Source: Subtercola vilae
Lineage (GTDB): Bacteria > Actinomycetota > Actinomycetes > Actinomycetales > Microbacteriaceae
Assembly (NCBI RefSeq): GCF_004923255.1
Contig: NZ_QYRT01000026.1
Location: 1-51,344 of the forward strand
Reading direction: 5' to 3'
Length of the DNA stretch: 51,344 nucleotides
The notes under the pieces are model-generated. The model was not told where the DNA came from, ran no database searches, and saw nothing but the letters and a program-made list of their open reading frames with translations. Positions within the stretch are counted from its first letter, which is position 1; each line of letters starts with the position of its first letter. The position numbers were made by a program, and so were the translations under genes. This document shows, piece after piece, positions 16,649-25,943 of the stretch.

Positions 16649-19600
16649 CTACATCAGGCAGGAGGGCCCGAGCAGCGACTTCAACTCGCCGTACAGGTCT
16701 GCGGTGACCCGCACCCTGAACGGAATCTCGAACACCCGCGCGGTCTGCCCCTTGATGAGTTTCAGCCGCACCTCGTTGTCACCCGCGTGCCTGATCAGCA
16801 CGTCGTTCAGTGCCTGCACGGTGTCGGTCGTCGCCCGCGCCTCTGACATCGAGATCTCGATGGGGCCGCCACCGCCCTGCTGCCCGAGGTCGGGCGTGAA
16901 GACGCTGAAGGCGTGCAGGTTCATTCCGTCGTCGCGGATGCTCACCCGCCCCCGCAGCACCACGATCGAGTCGTTCGTGAGGGCGGGCGCGAACTCCTGG
17001 TAAGCCTTGCCCATGAACATGGCCGTCACCTCGCCGCCGAAGTCTTCGACCACGATCGAGCCGTACTGGTTGCCCGAGTTGCGCGCCACGCGGTGCTGCA
17101 CGTTGGTGATCAGCCCGGCCACCGTGACCGTGTCGCCGTCGTTCGTGTACTCGCTCGTCAGCATCTCGGTGATGGTCGTCGAGGCATGTTTGGCCAGCGC
17201 GATCTCGAGCCCGGCAAGTGGATGATCGGAGACATAGAGCCCGAGCATGTCGCGCTCGAAGGCCAGCTTGTCTCTCTTCGCCCACTCGGGCCGGTCGGGA
17301 ACCTGCCGATTGTCTTGCGGGGCATCCCACAGGCTGTCGAAGTCGAAGCCGACCTGCCCGTTCGCCTCGGCCCGCTTCTCGCTCACCGCGGCCTCGACGG
17401 CACCCTCGTGAATCTCGACGAGCGCGCGCCGCGTGTTGCCGAGCGAGTCGAACGCGCCCGCCTTGATGAGCGATTCGACCGTGCGCTTGTTCGTCGCCTG
17501 CATCGGAATCTTCTGCAGGAAGTCGTGGAACGACGTGAACCGCCCCTTGCTCTCGCGCGACTCGCGAATGCCCTCCACCACGTTCGAACCCACGTTTCGC
17601 ACAGCGCCGAGGCCGAACCGGATGTCTTCGCCCACCGCCGCGAAGAACCCGATCGACTCGTTCACGTCAGGCGGCAGCACCGTGATGTTCATGCGCCGGC
17701 ACTCGTTCAGATAGATCGCCGACTTGTCTTTCGAGTCGCCGACGCTCGTGAGCAGGGCCGCCATGTACTCGGCCGGGAAGTGCGCTTTGAGGTAGGCGGT
17801 CCAGTACGAGATGACCCCGTACGCCGCCGAGTGCGCCTTGTTGAACGCGTAATCGGAGAAGGGCAGCAGAATGTCCCACAGCGTCTTGACGGCGGCGTTC
17901 GAGTAGCCGTTGTCGTTCATGCCCTTCGAGAAGCCCTCGTACTGTTTGTCGAGCTCGCTCTTCTTCTTCTTGCCCATCGCGCGGCGCAGCAGGTCGGCTT
18001 GGGCGAGCGTGAACCCGCCGAGCTTCTGCGCGATCGACATCACCTGCTCCTGGTACACGATCAGCCCGTAGGTCTGGCCGAGCACCTCGCGCAGCGGTTC
18101 TTCGAGCTCGGGGTGAATCGGGGTGACGAGCTGCAGACCGTTCTTTCGCAGCGCGTAGTTGGTGTGCGAGTCGGCACCCATCGGCCCCGGGCGATACAGC
18201 GCGAGGATGGCCGAGATGTCTTCGAAGTTGTCGGGTTTCATCAGGCGCAGCAGCGACCGCATGGGCCCGCCATCGAGCTGGAACACCCCGAGGGTGTCGC
18301 CCCGTGCCAGCAGCTCGTACGCCGGCACGTCGTCGAGTTCGAGGTCTTCGAGCACCGGCCTGAACCCTCGGTTCGACTGGATGTTGTCGAGCGCGTCATC
18401 GATGATGGTGAGGTTTCGAAGCCCCAGGAAGTCCATCTTGATCAGACCCAGCGACTCGCAGGCCGGGTAGTCGAACTGCGTGACGATCTGGCCGTCTTGC
18501 TCACGCTTCATGATGGGAATGATGTCGATCAGCGGGTCGCTCGACATGATCACACCCGCCGCGTGCACGCCCCACTGGCGCTTCAGGTTCTCGATGCCCA
18601 CGGCGGTGTCGAAGACCGTGCGTGCTTCGGGGTCGGCCTCGATGACGGCCCGCACATCGGCCGCCTCCTTGAATCGCGGATGATCGCGATCGAAGATTCC
18701 CGACAGTGGAATATCTTTACCCATGATGGGCGGCGGCATCGCCTTGGTCAGCTTCTCACCCATACCGAAGGGAAAACCGAGCACGCGCGAGGAGTCTTTC
18801 AGTGCCTGCTTGGCCTTGATGGTGCCGTACGTGACGATCTGCGCCACGCGCTCGTCACCGTACTTCTCGGTGACGTAGCGAATCACCTCGCCGCGGCGAC
18901 GATCATCGAAGTCGACGTCGAAGTCGGGCATCGAGACGCGGTCGGGGTTCAGAAAACGCTCGAAGATCAGCCCGTGGCGAATAGGGTCGAGGTCGGTGAT
19001 ACGCATCGCGTACGCCACCATCGAGCCGGCACCGGAGCCTCGGCCCGGGCCGACCCGAATGCCGTTGTTCTTCGACCAGTTGATGAAGTCGGCGACCACC
19101 AGGAAGTAACCGGGGAACCCCATCTGCACGATGACGCCGACTTCGTAGTCGGCCCGCTCGCGTACCGCCTGCGAGATGCCGCCGGGGTACCGGTCGACGA
19201 GGCCCTTCTCGACCTCTTTGATGAACCAGGTGTCTTCGGTCTCGCCTTCGGGCACCGGGTAGCGGGGCATGTAGCTCGCCGAGGTGTCGAACTTGACCTC
19301 GCAACGCTCGGCGATGAGCAGCGTGTTGTCGCAGGCATCGGGGTGATCGCGGAAGATCTGCCGCATCTCCGCGGCACTCTTCAGATAGAACTCGTCGGCA
19401 TCGAACTTGAACCGGTTCGGGTCGCTGAGCGTCGAGCCCGACTGCACGCAGAGCAGAGCGGCGTGGCTCGTCGCGTCGTGCGCGTGGGTGTAATGCAGGT
19501 CATTCGTTGCCACGAGCGGCAGGTCGAGCTCTTTCGAGAGCCGCAGCAGATCGCCCATGATCTGGCGTTCGATACCGAGACCGTGATCCATGATCTCGCA

Positions 19601-20170
19601 GAAGTAGTTCTCGCGGCCGAAGATGTCGCGAAAGTCGGAGGCCGCCTTCACGGCTTCGGCGTACTGACCGAGGCGCAACCTCGTCTGAACCTCGCCCGAC
19701 GGGCACCCGGTCGTCGCAATGAGGCCGCTTGAGTACTGCGCGAGCAGCTCGCGATCCATTCGGGGCTTGAAGTAGTAGCCCTCAAGCGACGCGCGCGACG
19801 ACAGACGAAAAAGGTTGTGCATGCCGGCGGTGTTCTCGCTCAGCAGGGTCATGTGCGTGTACGCGCCCGAGCCGGAGACGTCGTCGCGGCCGGAGTTCGG
19901 GCCGCCCCACTTCACGCGTGTCTTGTCACTGCGGTGGGTGCCGGGCGTGATGTACGCCTCGGTGCCGATGATGGGCTTGATTCCGGCGTCGGTCGCCGTC
20001 TTCCAGAAGTCGAATGCACCGAAGACATTGCCATGATCGGTGACCGCCACAGCGGGCATGCCCTGCTCAACAGCGGCTTCGATCAGGGGTTTAACCCGGG
20101 CGGCCCCGTCGAGCATCGAGTACTCGCTGTGCACGTGAAGATGAACGAATGAGCTGTCTCGGGTGGGCAC
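16649..20170 (-). CDS. dnaE: DNA polymerase III subunit alpha
   Basis: The replicative polymerase. The 1173-residue chain begins with a PHP domain (HLHVHSEYSMLDGA), then the C-family polymerase core. The catalytic aspartates are Asp416 and Asp418 in PDFDVDFDDRR and Asp580 in KMDFLGLRNL. A helix-hairpin-helix and OB-fold region follow (AGLITNVQHRV). The start is GTG 20170 with GGAGAA 5 nt upstream. The length and motifs fit the essential DnaE1 type rather than the mutagenic DnaE2. Confidence 0.97.
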   Translation of the reverse strand: MPTRDSSFVHLHVHSEYSMLDGAARVKPLIEAAVEQGMPAVAVTDHGNVFGAFDFWKTATDAGIKPIIGTEAYITPGTHRSDKTRVKWGGPNSGRDDVSGSGAYTHMTLLSENTAGMHNLFRLSSRASLEGYYFKPRMDRELLAQYSSGLIATTGCPSGEVQTRLRLGQYAEAVKAASDFRDIFGRENYFCEIMDHGLGIERQIMGDLLRLSKELDLPLVATNDLHYTHAHDATSHAALLCVQSGSTLSDPNRFKFDADEFYLKSAAEMRQIFRDHPDACDNTLLIAERCEVKFDTSASYMPRYPVPEGETEDTWFIKEVEKGLVDRYPGGISQAVRERADYEVGVIVQMGFPGYFLVVADFINWSKNNGIRVGPGRGSGAGSMVAYAMRITDLDPIRHGLIFERFLNPDRVSMPDFDVDFDDRRRGEVIRYVTEKYGDERVAQIVTYGTIKAKQALKDSSRVLGFPFGMGEKLTKAMPPPIMGKDIPLSGIFDRDHPRFKEAADVRAVIEADPEARTVFDTAVGIENLKRQWGVHAAGVIMSSDPLIDIIPIMKREQDGQIVTQFDYPACESLGLIKMDFLGLRNLTIIDDALDNIQSNRGFRPVLEDLELDDVPAYELLARGDTLGVFQLDGGPMRSLLRLMKPDNFEDISAILALYRPGPMGADSHTNYALRKNGLQLVTPIHPELEEPLREVLGQTYGLIVYQEQVMSIAQKLGGFTLAQADLLRRAMGKKKKSELDKQYEGFSKGMNDNGYSNAAVKTLWDILLPFSDYAFNKAHSAAYGVISYWTAYLKAHFPAEYMAALLTSVGDSKDKSAIYLNECRRMNITVLPPDVNESIGFFAAVGEDIRFGLGAVRNVGSNVVEGIRESRESKGRFTSFHDFLQKIPMQATNKRTVESLIKAGAFDSLGNTRRALVEIHEGAVEAAVSEKRAEANGQVGFDFDSLWDAPQDNRQVPDRPEWAKRDKLAFERDMLGLYVSDHPLAGLEIALAKHASTTITEMLTSEYTNDGDTVTVAGLITNVQHRVARNSGNQYGSIVVEDFGGEVTAMFMGKAYQEFAPALTNDSIVVLRGRVSIRDDGMNLHAFSVFTPDLGQQGGGGPIEISMSEARATTDTVQALNDVLIRHAGDNEVRLKLIKGQTARVFEIPFRVRVTADLYGELKSLLGPSCLM

Positions 20171-20317
20171 AGATTCTCCGGCTAGCTAGGGGGTACGACC
20201 TCGCCTCTGGGGTAAGGAGAGACCCTTCAGTTTAGCCACTGTGCAGCAGAGCTCGGCGTCAACAGCTCGGCCGAATGGCCTGCTCAGTCGATGGATCGAG
20301 ACTGTTCGAAGAACTCT

Positions 20318-20593
20318 CTACCAACGCGACCATCGCCGCCGACCGATAATCAGGCGCACGGCGATTCGCGAAACGATCCATGCGGCAAATGCCAAAACAC
20401 CGAGCCACTCCGCACCGATAAGGATTACCTGGAAAAATATCTCCCAAAAGGTGTTCACCACGACACGCGCTCCGACCGTACACGCAATGCTCACGATGAT
20501 CATGGCGTACATCAGTTGTACCGAGATATCTCTACTGCGGTACCCTGCGTCTCGAACGGCTGGGCGCACCTTAAGACTCGATCGAAAAGGCAT
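20318..20593 (-). CDS. Small putative two-helix membrane protein
   Basis: I do not recognise this protein. From ATG 20593 (AGGTG 4-5 nt upstream) it has 91 residues: a basic N terminus (MPFRSSLKVRPAVRD), a hydrophobic segment around LMYAMIIVSIACTVGARVVV, a second around FFQVILIGAEWLGVLAFAAWIV, and a basic end IGRRRWSRW. Base composition is visibly more AT-rich than the flanking rluD and dnaE genes. A perfect palindrome lies 27-49 nt upstream. Composition, ribosome site and sensible topology argue for a real gene; lack of a known family argues for caution. An in-frame GTG at 20638 lies inside the palindrome. The rest of 20171-20317 shows nothing I can name. Confidence 0.5.
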   Translation of the reverse strand: MPFRSSLKVRPAVRDAGYRSRDISVQLMYAMIIVSIACTVGARVVVNTFWEIFFQVILIGAEWLGVLAFAAWIVSRIAVRLIIGRRRWSRW

Positions 20594-20619
20594 CGACACC
20601 TGTCGTTCATATACAAGAA

Positions 20620-20642
20620 TATAGTGACTACTCCTCACTATA
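20620..20642. promoter_or_regulatory. Operator-like perfect palindrome
   Basis: TATAGTGA and its exact complement TCACTATA are separated by 7 nt. The site lies between the rluD stop (20660) and the start of the small membrane gene (20593), overlapping TATATT-like -10 sequences on the minus strand. The AT-rich arms and absent U-tract make a terminator less likely than a dimeric repressor site. Confidence 0.55.
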
Positions 20643-20659
20643 GCCCTACTTTTGGTCGG

Positions 20660-21580
20660 TCAATCATTTCGAAGCAGGTCGAGCGCGTGATGCAGGTCGT
20701 CGGGGTAGGTCGTCTCGAACGACACATACTGACGCGATGCCGGATGCACGAATCCGAGTTTCAGAGCGTGCAACCACTGCCGAGTGAGCCCGAGTCTCGC
20801 CGACATCGTGGGGTCGGCGCCGTACATCGCATCTCCCACGCACGGGTGGCGCTGCGCCGACATGTGCACGCGGATCTGGTGCGTGCGGCCGGTCTCGAGG
20901 TGGATCTCGAGCAGCGATGCGCTCGGAAACGCCTCGATGGTCTCGTAGTGCGTCACCGAGTTCTTGCCGTCTGAGACGACGGCGAACTTCCAGTCGCTCT
21001 TCGGGTGCCGGCCGATGGGGGCGTCGATCGTACCCGCCAACGGGTCTGGGTGCCCCTGCACCACCGCGTGGTAGATCTTGTCGACCTCACGGTCGTGAAA
21101 GAGGCGCTTCATCCACGTGTAGGCGTCTTCCGACTTAGCCACCACCATCAGCCCACTGGTGCCGGCGTCGAGGCGGTGCACGATTCCGGCGCGCTCAGCG
21201 GCTCCGCTCGTCGAGATGCGGTAGCCCGCCGCGGCGAGTGCGCCGAGAACGGTGGGGCCCGTCCAGCCGACCGACGGATGCGCGGCCACGCCCACGGGCT
21301 TGTCGACCACCACGATGTCATCGTCGTCGTACACGATCGTCAGGTTGTCGACCGGAGTCTCGACGATGCGCACCTCTTCTCGCGGCGCCCAGCTGACCTC
21401 GAGCCAGGAGTCTCGGCGTAACTTGTCTGACTTGGAGACGACACGGCCATCGACCACGACTCCCCCGGCCTCAACGACGTCGGCCGCGAAGTTGCGCGAG
21501 AAGCCGAGCAGTTTGGCGAGGCCGGCGTCGACACGGTCACCGTCGAGCCCGTCGGGAACGGGTAGTTGGCGAAACTCCAC
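20660..21580 (-). CDS. rluD: Ribosomal large subunit pseudouridine synthase, RluD type
   Basis: It converts specific 23S rRNA uridines to pseudouridine. The 306 residues have an N-terminal S4 RNA-binding domain (about 14-64) and a catalytic domain with Asp138 in HRLDAGTSG and the RTHQIRVH motif. GTG 21580 begins 2 nt after the lspA stop, so it is coupled to lspA, a frequent pairing. The exact target uridine is not deducible. Confidence 0.93.
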   Translation of the reverse strand: MEFRQLPVPDGLDGDRVDAGLAKLLGFSRNFAADVVEAGGVVVDGRVVSKSDKLRRDSWLEVSWAPREEVRIVETPVDNLTIVYDDDDIVVVDKPVGVAAHPSVGWTGPTVLGALAAAGYRISTSGAAERAGIVHRLDAGTSGLMVVAKSEDAYTWMKRLFHDREVDKIYHAVVQGHPDPLAGTIDAPIGRHPKSDWKFAVVSDGKNSVTHYETIEAFPSASLLEIHLETGRTHQIRVHMSAQRHPCVGDAMYGADPTMSARLGLTRQWLHALKLGFVHPASRQYVSFETTYPDDLHHALDLLRND

Positions 21581-21582
21581 AG

Positions 21583-22188
21583 CTACTCGGCCTCGGTGCG
21601 GTCGGGATGCCCGGCGCCGGGCTCGAGGCTCTGCGTGGTTTCGGGGGCCGCTTCGGTAGCTTCACCGGTCTTCGGCGCACGACGACCGTCGAGGCCGACG
21701 CCCATCACTGTCAGCACCAGAAAGACCACCATGGCAGCGCAGATGGCCGTGTCAGCCAGGTTGAAGATGGCGGGCAGCAGCGGAATCTTGATGAAGTCGA
21801 CAACGTGCCCGATGCCGAAGCCGGGCTCACGAAAGAGGCGGTCGGTGAGGTTGCCGAGAACCCCGCCGAGAAGCAGCCCGAAGACCACGGCCCAGCCAAG
21901 CGAGCGGATGCGCCGGGAGAACCACACGATGAACACGAACACGGCGGCGGCCAGCACCGAGAAGATCCAGGTGTAGGCACTGCCGATGGAGAAGGCTGCG
22001 CCGGAGTTGGTGACATAGAAGAATTGCAGCACGTCACCGAATACAGGAACGTACTGGTTCAAGGGCAGGTTGGCGACAACCAGGTATTTCGCGATCTGGT
22101 CGATCGCATAGACGAAAACAGCGACAACCACAAGAAGGGCCAGCGCACGTGGGCTGACCCTTCTTGAGCGGCCCGTTTCAGGGCTCAC
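21583..22188 (-). CDS. lspA: Lipoprotein signal peptidase (signal peptidase II)
   Basis: This aspartic membrane protease cuts prolipoproteins such as the CtaC precursor. From GTG 22188 it has 201 residues, four membrane helices and the two catalytic Asp motifs GNLTDR and FNLADTAI. The frame extends upstream to 22254, but that start would overlap the divIVA end by 50 nt; GTG 22188 leaves a 16-nt gap. The polar C-terminal tail of about 40 residues is common in actinobacteria. Confidence 0.93.
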   Translation of the reverse strand: MSPETGRSRRVSPRALALLVVVAVFVYAIDQIAKYLVVANLPLNQYVPVFGDVLQFFYVTNSGAAFSIGSAYTWIFSVLAAAVFVFIVWFSRRIRSLGWAVVFGLLLGGVLGNLTDRLFREPGFGIGHVVDFIKIPLLPAIFNLADTAICAAMVVFLVLTVMGVGLDGRRAPKTGEATEAAPETTQSLEPGAGHPDRTEAE

Positions 22189-22204
22189 AGTCGTTGTTTG
22201 GGCG

Positions 22205-22873
22205 TCAGGCCCCAAAACCCTGGAAGCTGGAGGCCGGAGCCGCCGCTTCTCCACTGTCTGAACCTGACGAGTCGAGGTCGCGCAACTGGCCCTCGATGTA
22301 CCCGCGCAGCTTCAGGCGGTATTCCTTCTCGAACGAGCGCAGCTCGTCGATACGGTGCTCGATGCCCGACTTCTCTTGGTTGAGCTTCGCGAGCTCGGTG
22401 CGCTGCTTGGCCTCAGCCTCAGCCACGAGGCGCGTAGCGGTTGCCTGGCCCTCTTCGATGAGCTCGGCGCGCTTGTCGGCGCCCTCTTTGACGTGCTCGT
22501 CGTGAAGACGGCGAGCAAGCTGCAGCAGGCTGGTGGTGCTCTGTGCGTCGTCGCCGTCGACCGGGGCGGCGACGGGAGCAGCAGCAACCGGAGCCGGTGC
22601 GGCCTGGCTGTCATCGGAGTCGACCACGTCGACCACGGCGGTGTCGTCAGCGACGGGTGCGGCCTCGACGGGCGCAGCCTCTTCGCTGGCGGCAGGGGTT
22701 GCACTCGCGGCGGGAACGATACCGGCACGCAGTTCTTCGTTCTCCTGAATCAGGCGACGAAGCTCTACTACTACCTCATCGAGAAAGTCGTCGACCTCAT
22801 CTTGGTCGTAGCCTGCCCGAAACTGGGTTTGCGAGAAGCGCTTGTTAACCACTTCTTCTGGAGTTAACGGCAT
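22205..22873 (-). CDS. divIVA: Polar growth/septum scaffold DivIVA (Wag31)
   Basis: A membrane-curvature-sensing coiled-coil protein that directs polar wall synthesis in actinobacteria. The 222 residues have the DivIVA N-terminal domain (MPLTPEEVVNKRFSQTQFRA, crossing to a coiled coil by residue 50), an Ala/Pro/Asp linker of about 60 residues, and a long coiled coil from about 115 to 200. A strong AGGTGGAAG ribosome site precedes ATG. A tandem heptamer lies just upstream. Its place after sepF and yggT is conserved. Confidence 0.95.
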   Translation of the reverse strand: MPLTPEEVVNKRFSQTQFRAGYDQDEVDDFLDEVVVELRRLIQENEELRAGIVPAASATPAASEEAAPVEAAPVADDTAVVDVVDSDDSQAAPAPVAAAPVAAPVDGDDAQSTTSLLQLARRLHDEHVKEGADKRAELIEEGQATATRLVAEAEAKQRTELAKLNQEKSGIEHRIDELRSFEKEYRLKLRGYIEGQLRDLDSSGSDSGEAAAPASSFQGFGA

Positions 22874-22890
22874 GTTCTTCCACCTTTATT

Positions 22891-22904
22891 ACTTGAGACT
22901 TGAG
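22891..22904. repeat. Tandem heptamer upstream of divIVA
   Basis: ACTTGAG occurs twice without spacing (22891-22897 and 22898-22904), about 20 nt before the divIVA start, inside the 65-nt gap to yggT. It could be an activator or repressor half-site pair; it is short enough to be chance. Confidence 0.4.
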
Positions 22905-22938
22905 AGTTATGGGCGTTTCACAAACTACGATACATGCG

Positions 22939-23247
22939 TCACGCAATCAAGCGTACGTAACTCGTAACCGAAAGCAGTATGACCACGAGGAGCATTACGA
23001 TGCTCCACCCGAAATCAAAGGCAACGGGCCCCACGCGAAGCGGAGGGATGACGCGCCGAAAAAACTTTATGGGTGGGTCTGTCACCGTGTACGCGACCTC
23101 GGCCATCACCAGAACGGCACCCTGCGGGCGCCATTGGCGCTGAAAACTGCGCACCAGATCAAGAATGAACCGGCCCCACATCACGAAGAAGTAGAGCAGG
23201 AGCGCGAAGTACGCGACTGTTGCGATAAGACCGACTAGTGAACCCAC
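22939..23247 (-). CDS. YggT-family membrane protein
   Basis: A small integral membrane protein (102 residues) with two hydrophobic regions, one near the N terminus (GLIATVAYFALLLYFFVMWG) and one at the C terminus (WSIVMLLVVILLSVTSYV). Between them is the family stretch TDPPIKFFRRVIPP. In actinobacteria it always neighbours sepF and divIVA and is linked to division-site membrane organisation; the mechanism is not established. GTG 23247 has no ribosome site but a CATAAT 6 nt upstream. Confidence 0.9.
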   Translation of the reverse strand: MGSLVGLIATVAYFALLLYFFVMWGRFILDLVRSFQRQWRPQGAVLVMAEVAYTVTDPPIKFFRRVIPPLRVGPVAFDFGWSIVMLLVVILLSVTSYVRLIA

Positions 23248-23253
23248 TCGTCA

Positions 23254-23259
23254 ATTATG
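23254..23259 (-). promoter_or_regulatory. Candidate internal -10 before yggT
   Basis: On the minus strand CATAAT is followed by 6 nt and GTG 23247, with no Shine-Dalgarno. It would give a leaderless yggT-divIVA transcript starting just after sepF (stop at 23266). Confidence 0.4.
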
Positions 23260-23265
23260 ACTGGA

Positions 23266-23799
23266 CTACGACTGAACGAAGAACGATGCCTCAGCGCGAG
23301 CGTCGGTTGCGGCCTCACCTGAAACTGAGACGTGCGACGGCGACAACAGGAACACCTTGCTCGTGACGCGCTCGATCTTGCCGTAGAGACCCTGTGAGAG
23401 GCCGCCAGCGAAGTCGATGAGGCGGCGCGCGTCGGCGTCGGTCATCTGCGAGAGGTTGATGATGACCGGGATGCCCTCGCGAAAGCTCTCGGCGATGATC
23501 TGAGCGTCTTTGTACTGCTTGGGGTGAACGGTCAGGATTTCATTCATTTCGAGCGGCGCCACATTCTTTTGAACTTGGGTTCGACGGAGGGGGGTGACCG
23601 GAGCACGGCCCGCGTTGTTCGCGGCACCGTTGTGTGCGGAGTTGTTGTGACCGGCAGACGCCTGCGCCCGCTGCACGGGGGCGGCTTCAGCCTGCGGGTG
23701 TGCCACATGGGCGACCGGCGATGCCGGGGTCTCTTCGTACTCGAGCTCTTCGTCTGCGAGCCCAAGGTAGACCATCGTCTTGCGTAGTGGATTGGCCAT
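23266..23799 (-). CDS. sepF: Cell division protein SepF
   Basis: SepF anchors FtsZ to the membrane. From ATG 23799 the protein has 177 residues: an N-terminal amphipathic stretch ([16 protein letters not shown]), a variable linker rich in Ala, His and Asn, and the C-terminal SepF domain with [20 protein letters not shown] and [20 protein letters not shown] directly before ATG fixes the start; the longer open frame upstream runs into yggS. It lies between yggS and yggT as expected. Confidence 0.96.
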   Translation of the reverse strand: MANPLRKTMVYLGLADEELEYEETPASPVAHVAHPQAEAAPVQRAQASAGHNNSAHNGAANNAGRAPVTPLRRTQVQKNVAPLEMNEILTVHPKQYKDAQIIAESFREGIPVIINLSQMTDADARRLIDFAGGLSQGLYGKIERVTSKVFLLSPSHVSVSGEAATDARAEASFFVQS

Positions 23800-23839
23800 G
23801 TGATCCTCCGGAGGTGATTGCGGGTGCCTGGTAACGAGA

Positions 23840-24583
23840 TTAACGTTGCACGGGCCTGAATCCGGTGATTGCCGACCCAATTCGTAGGTGTGTCGCACCT
23901 TCGGCGATGGCGTCGGCGAAGTCGTTCGACATTCCGGCCGAGATGGCGCTTGCACCGGCGTCGATGCGCTGTACCGCGGCTGAGAGCAGCCGCAGGCGCT
24001 CGAAGGCGGGCCGGGCCGGCTCGCCGAGGGGAGCGACCGCCATGACTCCTCTGAGGCGGAGGCCGGCCAGCCCGGAGACATGCTCTGCGAGGGCTTCAAG
24101 GTCGCCGGGAGTTGCTCCCCCGCGGGCGGGATCGGGGGTGAGGTTGACCTGGATGAAGACGTCGACCGGTGGCCGGGCATCCGATGCCGACGCTGCAGCT
24201 TTCAGCACGGTTTCAGGCGACGACGACAACGTCGTACCGAGCAGGTCGGCGACCGATGCGCGGTCGAGCGAGTGGATGACCGCGCTGTACGCCGCGATCT
24301 GCCGGGCCTTCTTGCTCTGAATCTGCCCCACGAAGTGCCACGTGAGGTCAAGATCGGCGAGGTTCGCCGCTTTGTCACGCGCCTCTTGGTGCCGGCTCTC
24401 GCCGAAGTCGCGAACGCCGAGCGCGGCGAGCTCACGCAGGAGTGACTCGTCGTGGAACTTGGTGATGGCGATGAGGGTCAGCTCATCGCTCGACCGGTCG
24501 GCGGCGCTGGCCGCCTCGCCGATCTGCTGCCGAACGAGGGCGAGCCGCTCGGCGAGGCCGGGGCCGCCCTCGTTCGAGCTCAC
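23840..24583 (-). CDS. PLP homeostasis protein, YggS/PROSC family
   Basis: A single-domain alanine-racemase-like barrel that binds pyridoxal phosphate and tunes PLP and amino acid pools. The 247 residues carry the PLP lysine in [18 protein letters not shown], and the phosphate-binding end [20 protein letters not shown]. Where most homologs have FGEN, this one has FGES (FGESRHQE). GTG 24583 overlaps the ftsZ stop in GTGA, so translation is coupled. Confidence 0.93.
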   Translation of the reverse strand: MSSNEGGPGLAERLALVRQQIGEAASAADRSSDELTLIAITKFHDESLLRELAALGVRDFGESRHQEARDKAANLADLDLTWHFVGQIQSKKARQIAAYSAVIHSLDRASVADLLGTTLSSSPETVLKAAASASDARPPVDVFIQVNLTPDPARGGATPGDLEALAEHVSGLAGLRLRGVMAVAPLGEPARPAFERLRLLSAAVQRIDAGASAISAGMSNDFADAIAEGATHLRIGSAITGFRPVQR

Positions 24584-25758
24584 TTCAGAAAGTCGGGAAC
24601 GTCGAGGTCGGAGTCGTCGTCGTCAGACGCCGGGTCGAGCTGCGCTGTTCCGGTGATGCTGTGCTCGGGGGTCTGCGCCCACGATGCCGCGGCGGGCGGC
24701 TCTTCTGCACGGTCGCGGCGAAGCGGCGCTGCCGAGCTCGAAGCGAACAGGTCGCTGGCATCGTTCGGAACAGCGGGGAACGCCTTCTTCGACTCGGCCG
24801 ACGAGCTGGCATCTCCGCTGTCGAACCCGGCCGCGATGACGGTGACCCGTACCTCGTCGCCGAGCGTGTCGTCGATGACGGCACCGAAGATGATGTTGGC
24901 TTCGGGATGCACGGCGTCTTGCACGAGCTTGGCAGCATCGTTGATCTCGAAGATGCCGAGATTCGACCCGCCCTGAATGGAGAGCAGAACGCCGTGGGCA
25001 CCCTCGATGCTCGCCTCGAGCAGGGGCGACGCGACGGCCAGCTCCGCGGCCTTGATGGCCCGGTCGGCTCCCCTCGCCGACCCGATGCCCATCAGGGCCG
25101 AGCCTGCACCCTGCATGACGCTCTTCACGTCGGCGAAGTCGAGGTTGATCAGGCCAGGGGTGGTGATGAGGTCGGTGATGCCCTGAACACCGGCGAGCAG
25201 CACCTGGTCGGCAGTCGAGAACGCCTCGAGCATGCTGATACCGCGGTCGCTGATCTCGAGCAGGCGGTCGTTCGGCACGACGATGAGGGTGTCGACCTCG
25301 TTCTTCAGCGTGGCAACGCCGTCTTCGGCCTGCGACATGCGGCGCTTGCCTTCGAAGCCGAACGGCTTGGTGACGACACCGATGGTGAGAGCGCCGATCG
25401 ACTTGGCGATGCGGGCCACGACGGGAGCGCCACCGGTACCGGTACCGCCACCTTCGCCGGCGGTGACGAATACCATGTCAGCGCCGGCCAGCGCCTCTTC
25501 GATCTCGTCGGCGTGGTCTTCTGCTGCACGGCGGCCGACCTCGGGGTCGGCGCCGGCGCCGAGACCGCGGGTGAGCTCACGGCCCACGTCGAGTTTCACG
25601 TCGGCGTCGCTCATCAGGAGCGCCTGCGCGTCAGTGTTGATGGCGATGAACTCGACGCCGCGAAGGCCGAGCTCGATCATGCGGTTGACGGCGTTGACAC
25701 CACCACCGCCGATACCGACGACTTTGATTACGGCGAGGTAGTTCTGGTTTGACGTCAC
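24580..25758 (-). CDS. ftsZ: Cell division GTPase FtsZ
   Basis: The tubulin-like protein that forms the Z-ring. The 392 residues show the GTP signature GGGTGTG (103-109), NTDAQAL, the T7-loop region [11 protein letters not shown], a variable acidic linker and the C-terminal binding peptide DLDVPDFLK, which contacts SepF. GTG 25758 follows a GGAGG. It is separated from ftsQ by 185 bp with an AT-rich core, so it probably has its own promoter. The pgeF-like gene often found between ftsZ and yggS is absent. Confidence 0.98.
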   Translation of the reverse strand: MTSNQNYLAVIKVVGIGGGGVNAVNRMIELGLRGVEFIAINTDAQALLMSDADVKLDVGRELTRGLGAGADPEVGRRAAEDHADEIEEALAGADMVFVTAGEGGGTGTGGAPVVARIAKSIGALTIGVVTKPFGFEGKRRMSQAEDGVATLKNEVDTLIVVPNDRLLEISDRGISMLEAFSTADQVLLAGVQGITDLITTPGLINLDFADVKSVMQGAGSALMGIGSARGADRAIKAAELAVASPLLEASIEGAHGVLLSIQGGSNLGIFEINDAAKLVQDAVHPEANIIFGAVIDDTLGDEVRVTVIAAGFDSGDASSSAESKKAFPAVPNDASDLFASSSAAPLRRDRAEEPPAAASWAQTPEHSITGTAQLDPASDDDDSDLDVPDFLK

Positions 25759-25800
25759 GTCTGGCCTCCGGGCTCATTTAGTGTCAACGGGCGCATACTT

Positions 25801-25840
25801 TCAACCTCAGGTTGACAGTTAATGTTATGCTCAGTATGCA
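25801..25840. promoter_or_regulatory. ftsQ-ftsZ intergenic palindrome with plus-strand promoter-like pair
   Basis: TCAACCTCAGGTTGA (25801-25815) is a 6-bp-arm palindrome. Overlapping it on the plus strand, TTGACA (25812-25817) is 17 nt from TATGCA (25835-25840), a fair sigma-70 pair pointing antisense into ftsQ. For the minus strand no equally good pair is evident before ftsZ. Confidence 0.35.
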
Positions 25841-25943
25841 ATTCCTACGACGAACCTATGGTCGATGTAGTGGGCTGCGCGTTTAGCCGCGCCGCGTGTC
25901 GCGAACCGGCGACCAGAATCGGGCATCGGATGCCGCACGCACG

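Noticed and set aside
16913-19732. A 939-codon open frame on the plus strand across dnaE
   Set aside because: It is antisense to dnaE, whose motifs are unmistakable. Long antisense frames arise from the GC-rich third codon positions; the translation is His/Arg/Val-rich and has no domain.
20171-20317. Possible RNA gene upstream of dnaE
   Set aside because: No tRNA cloverleaf, conserved RNA motif or strong hairpin was found; only a short CTAGCTAG palindrome near the dnaE ribosome site, too short to interpret.
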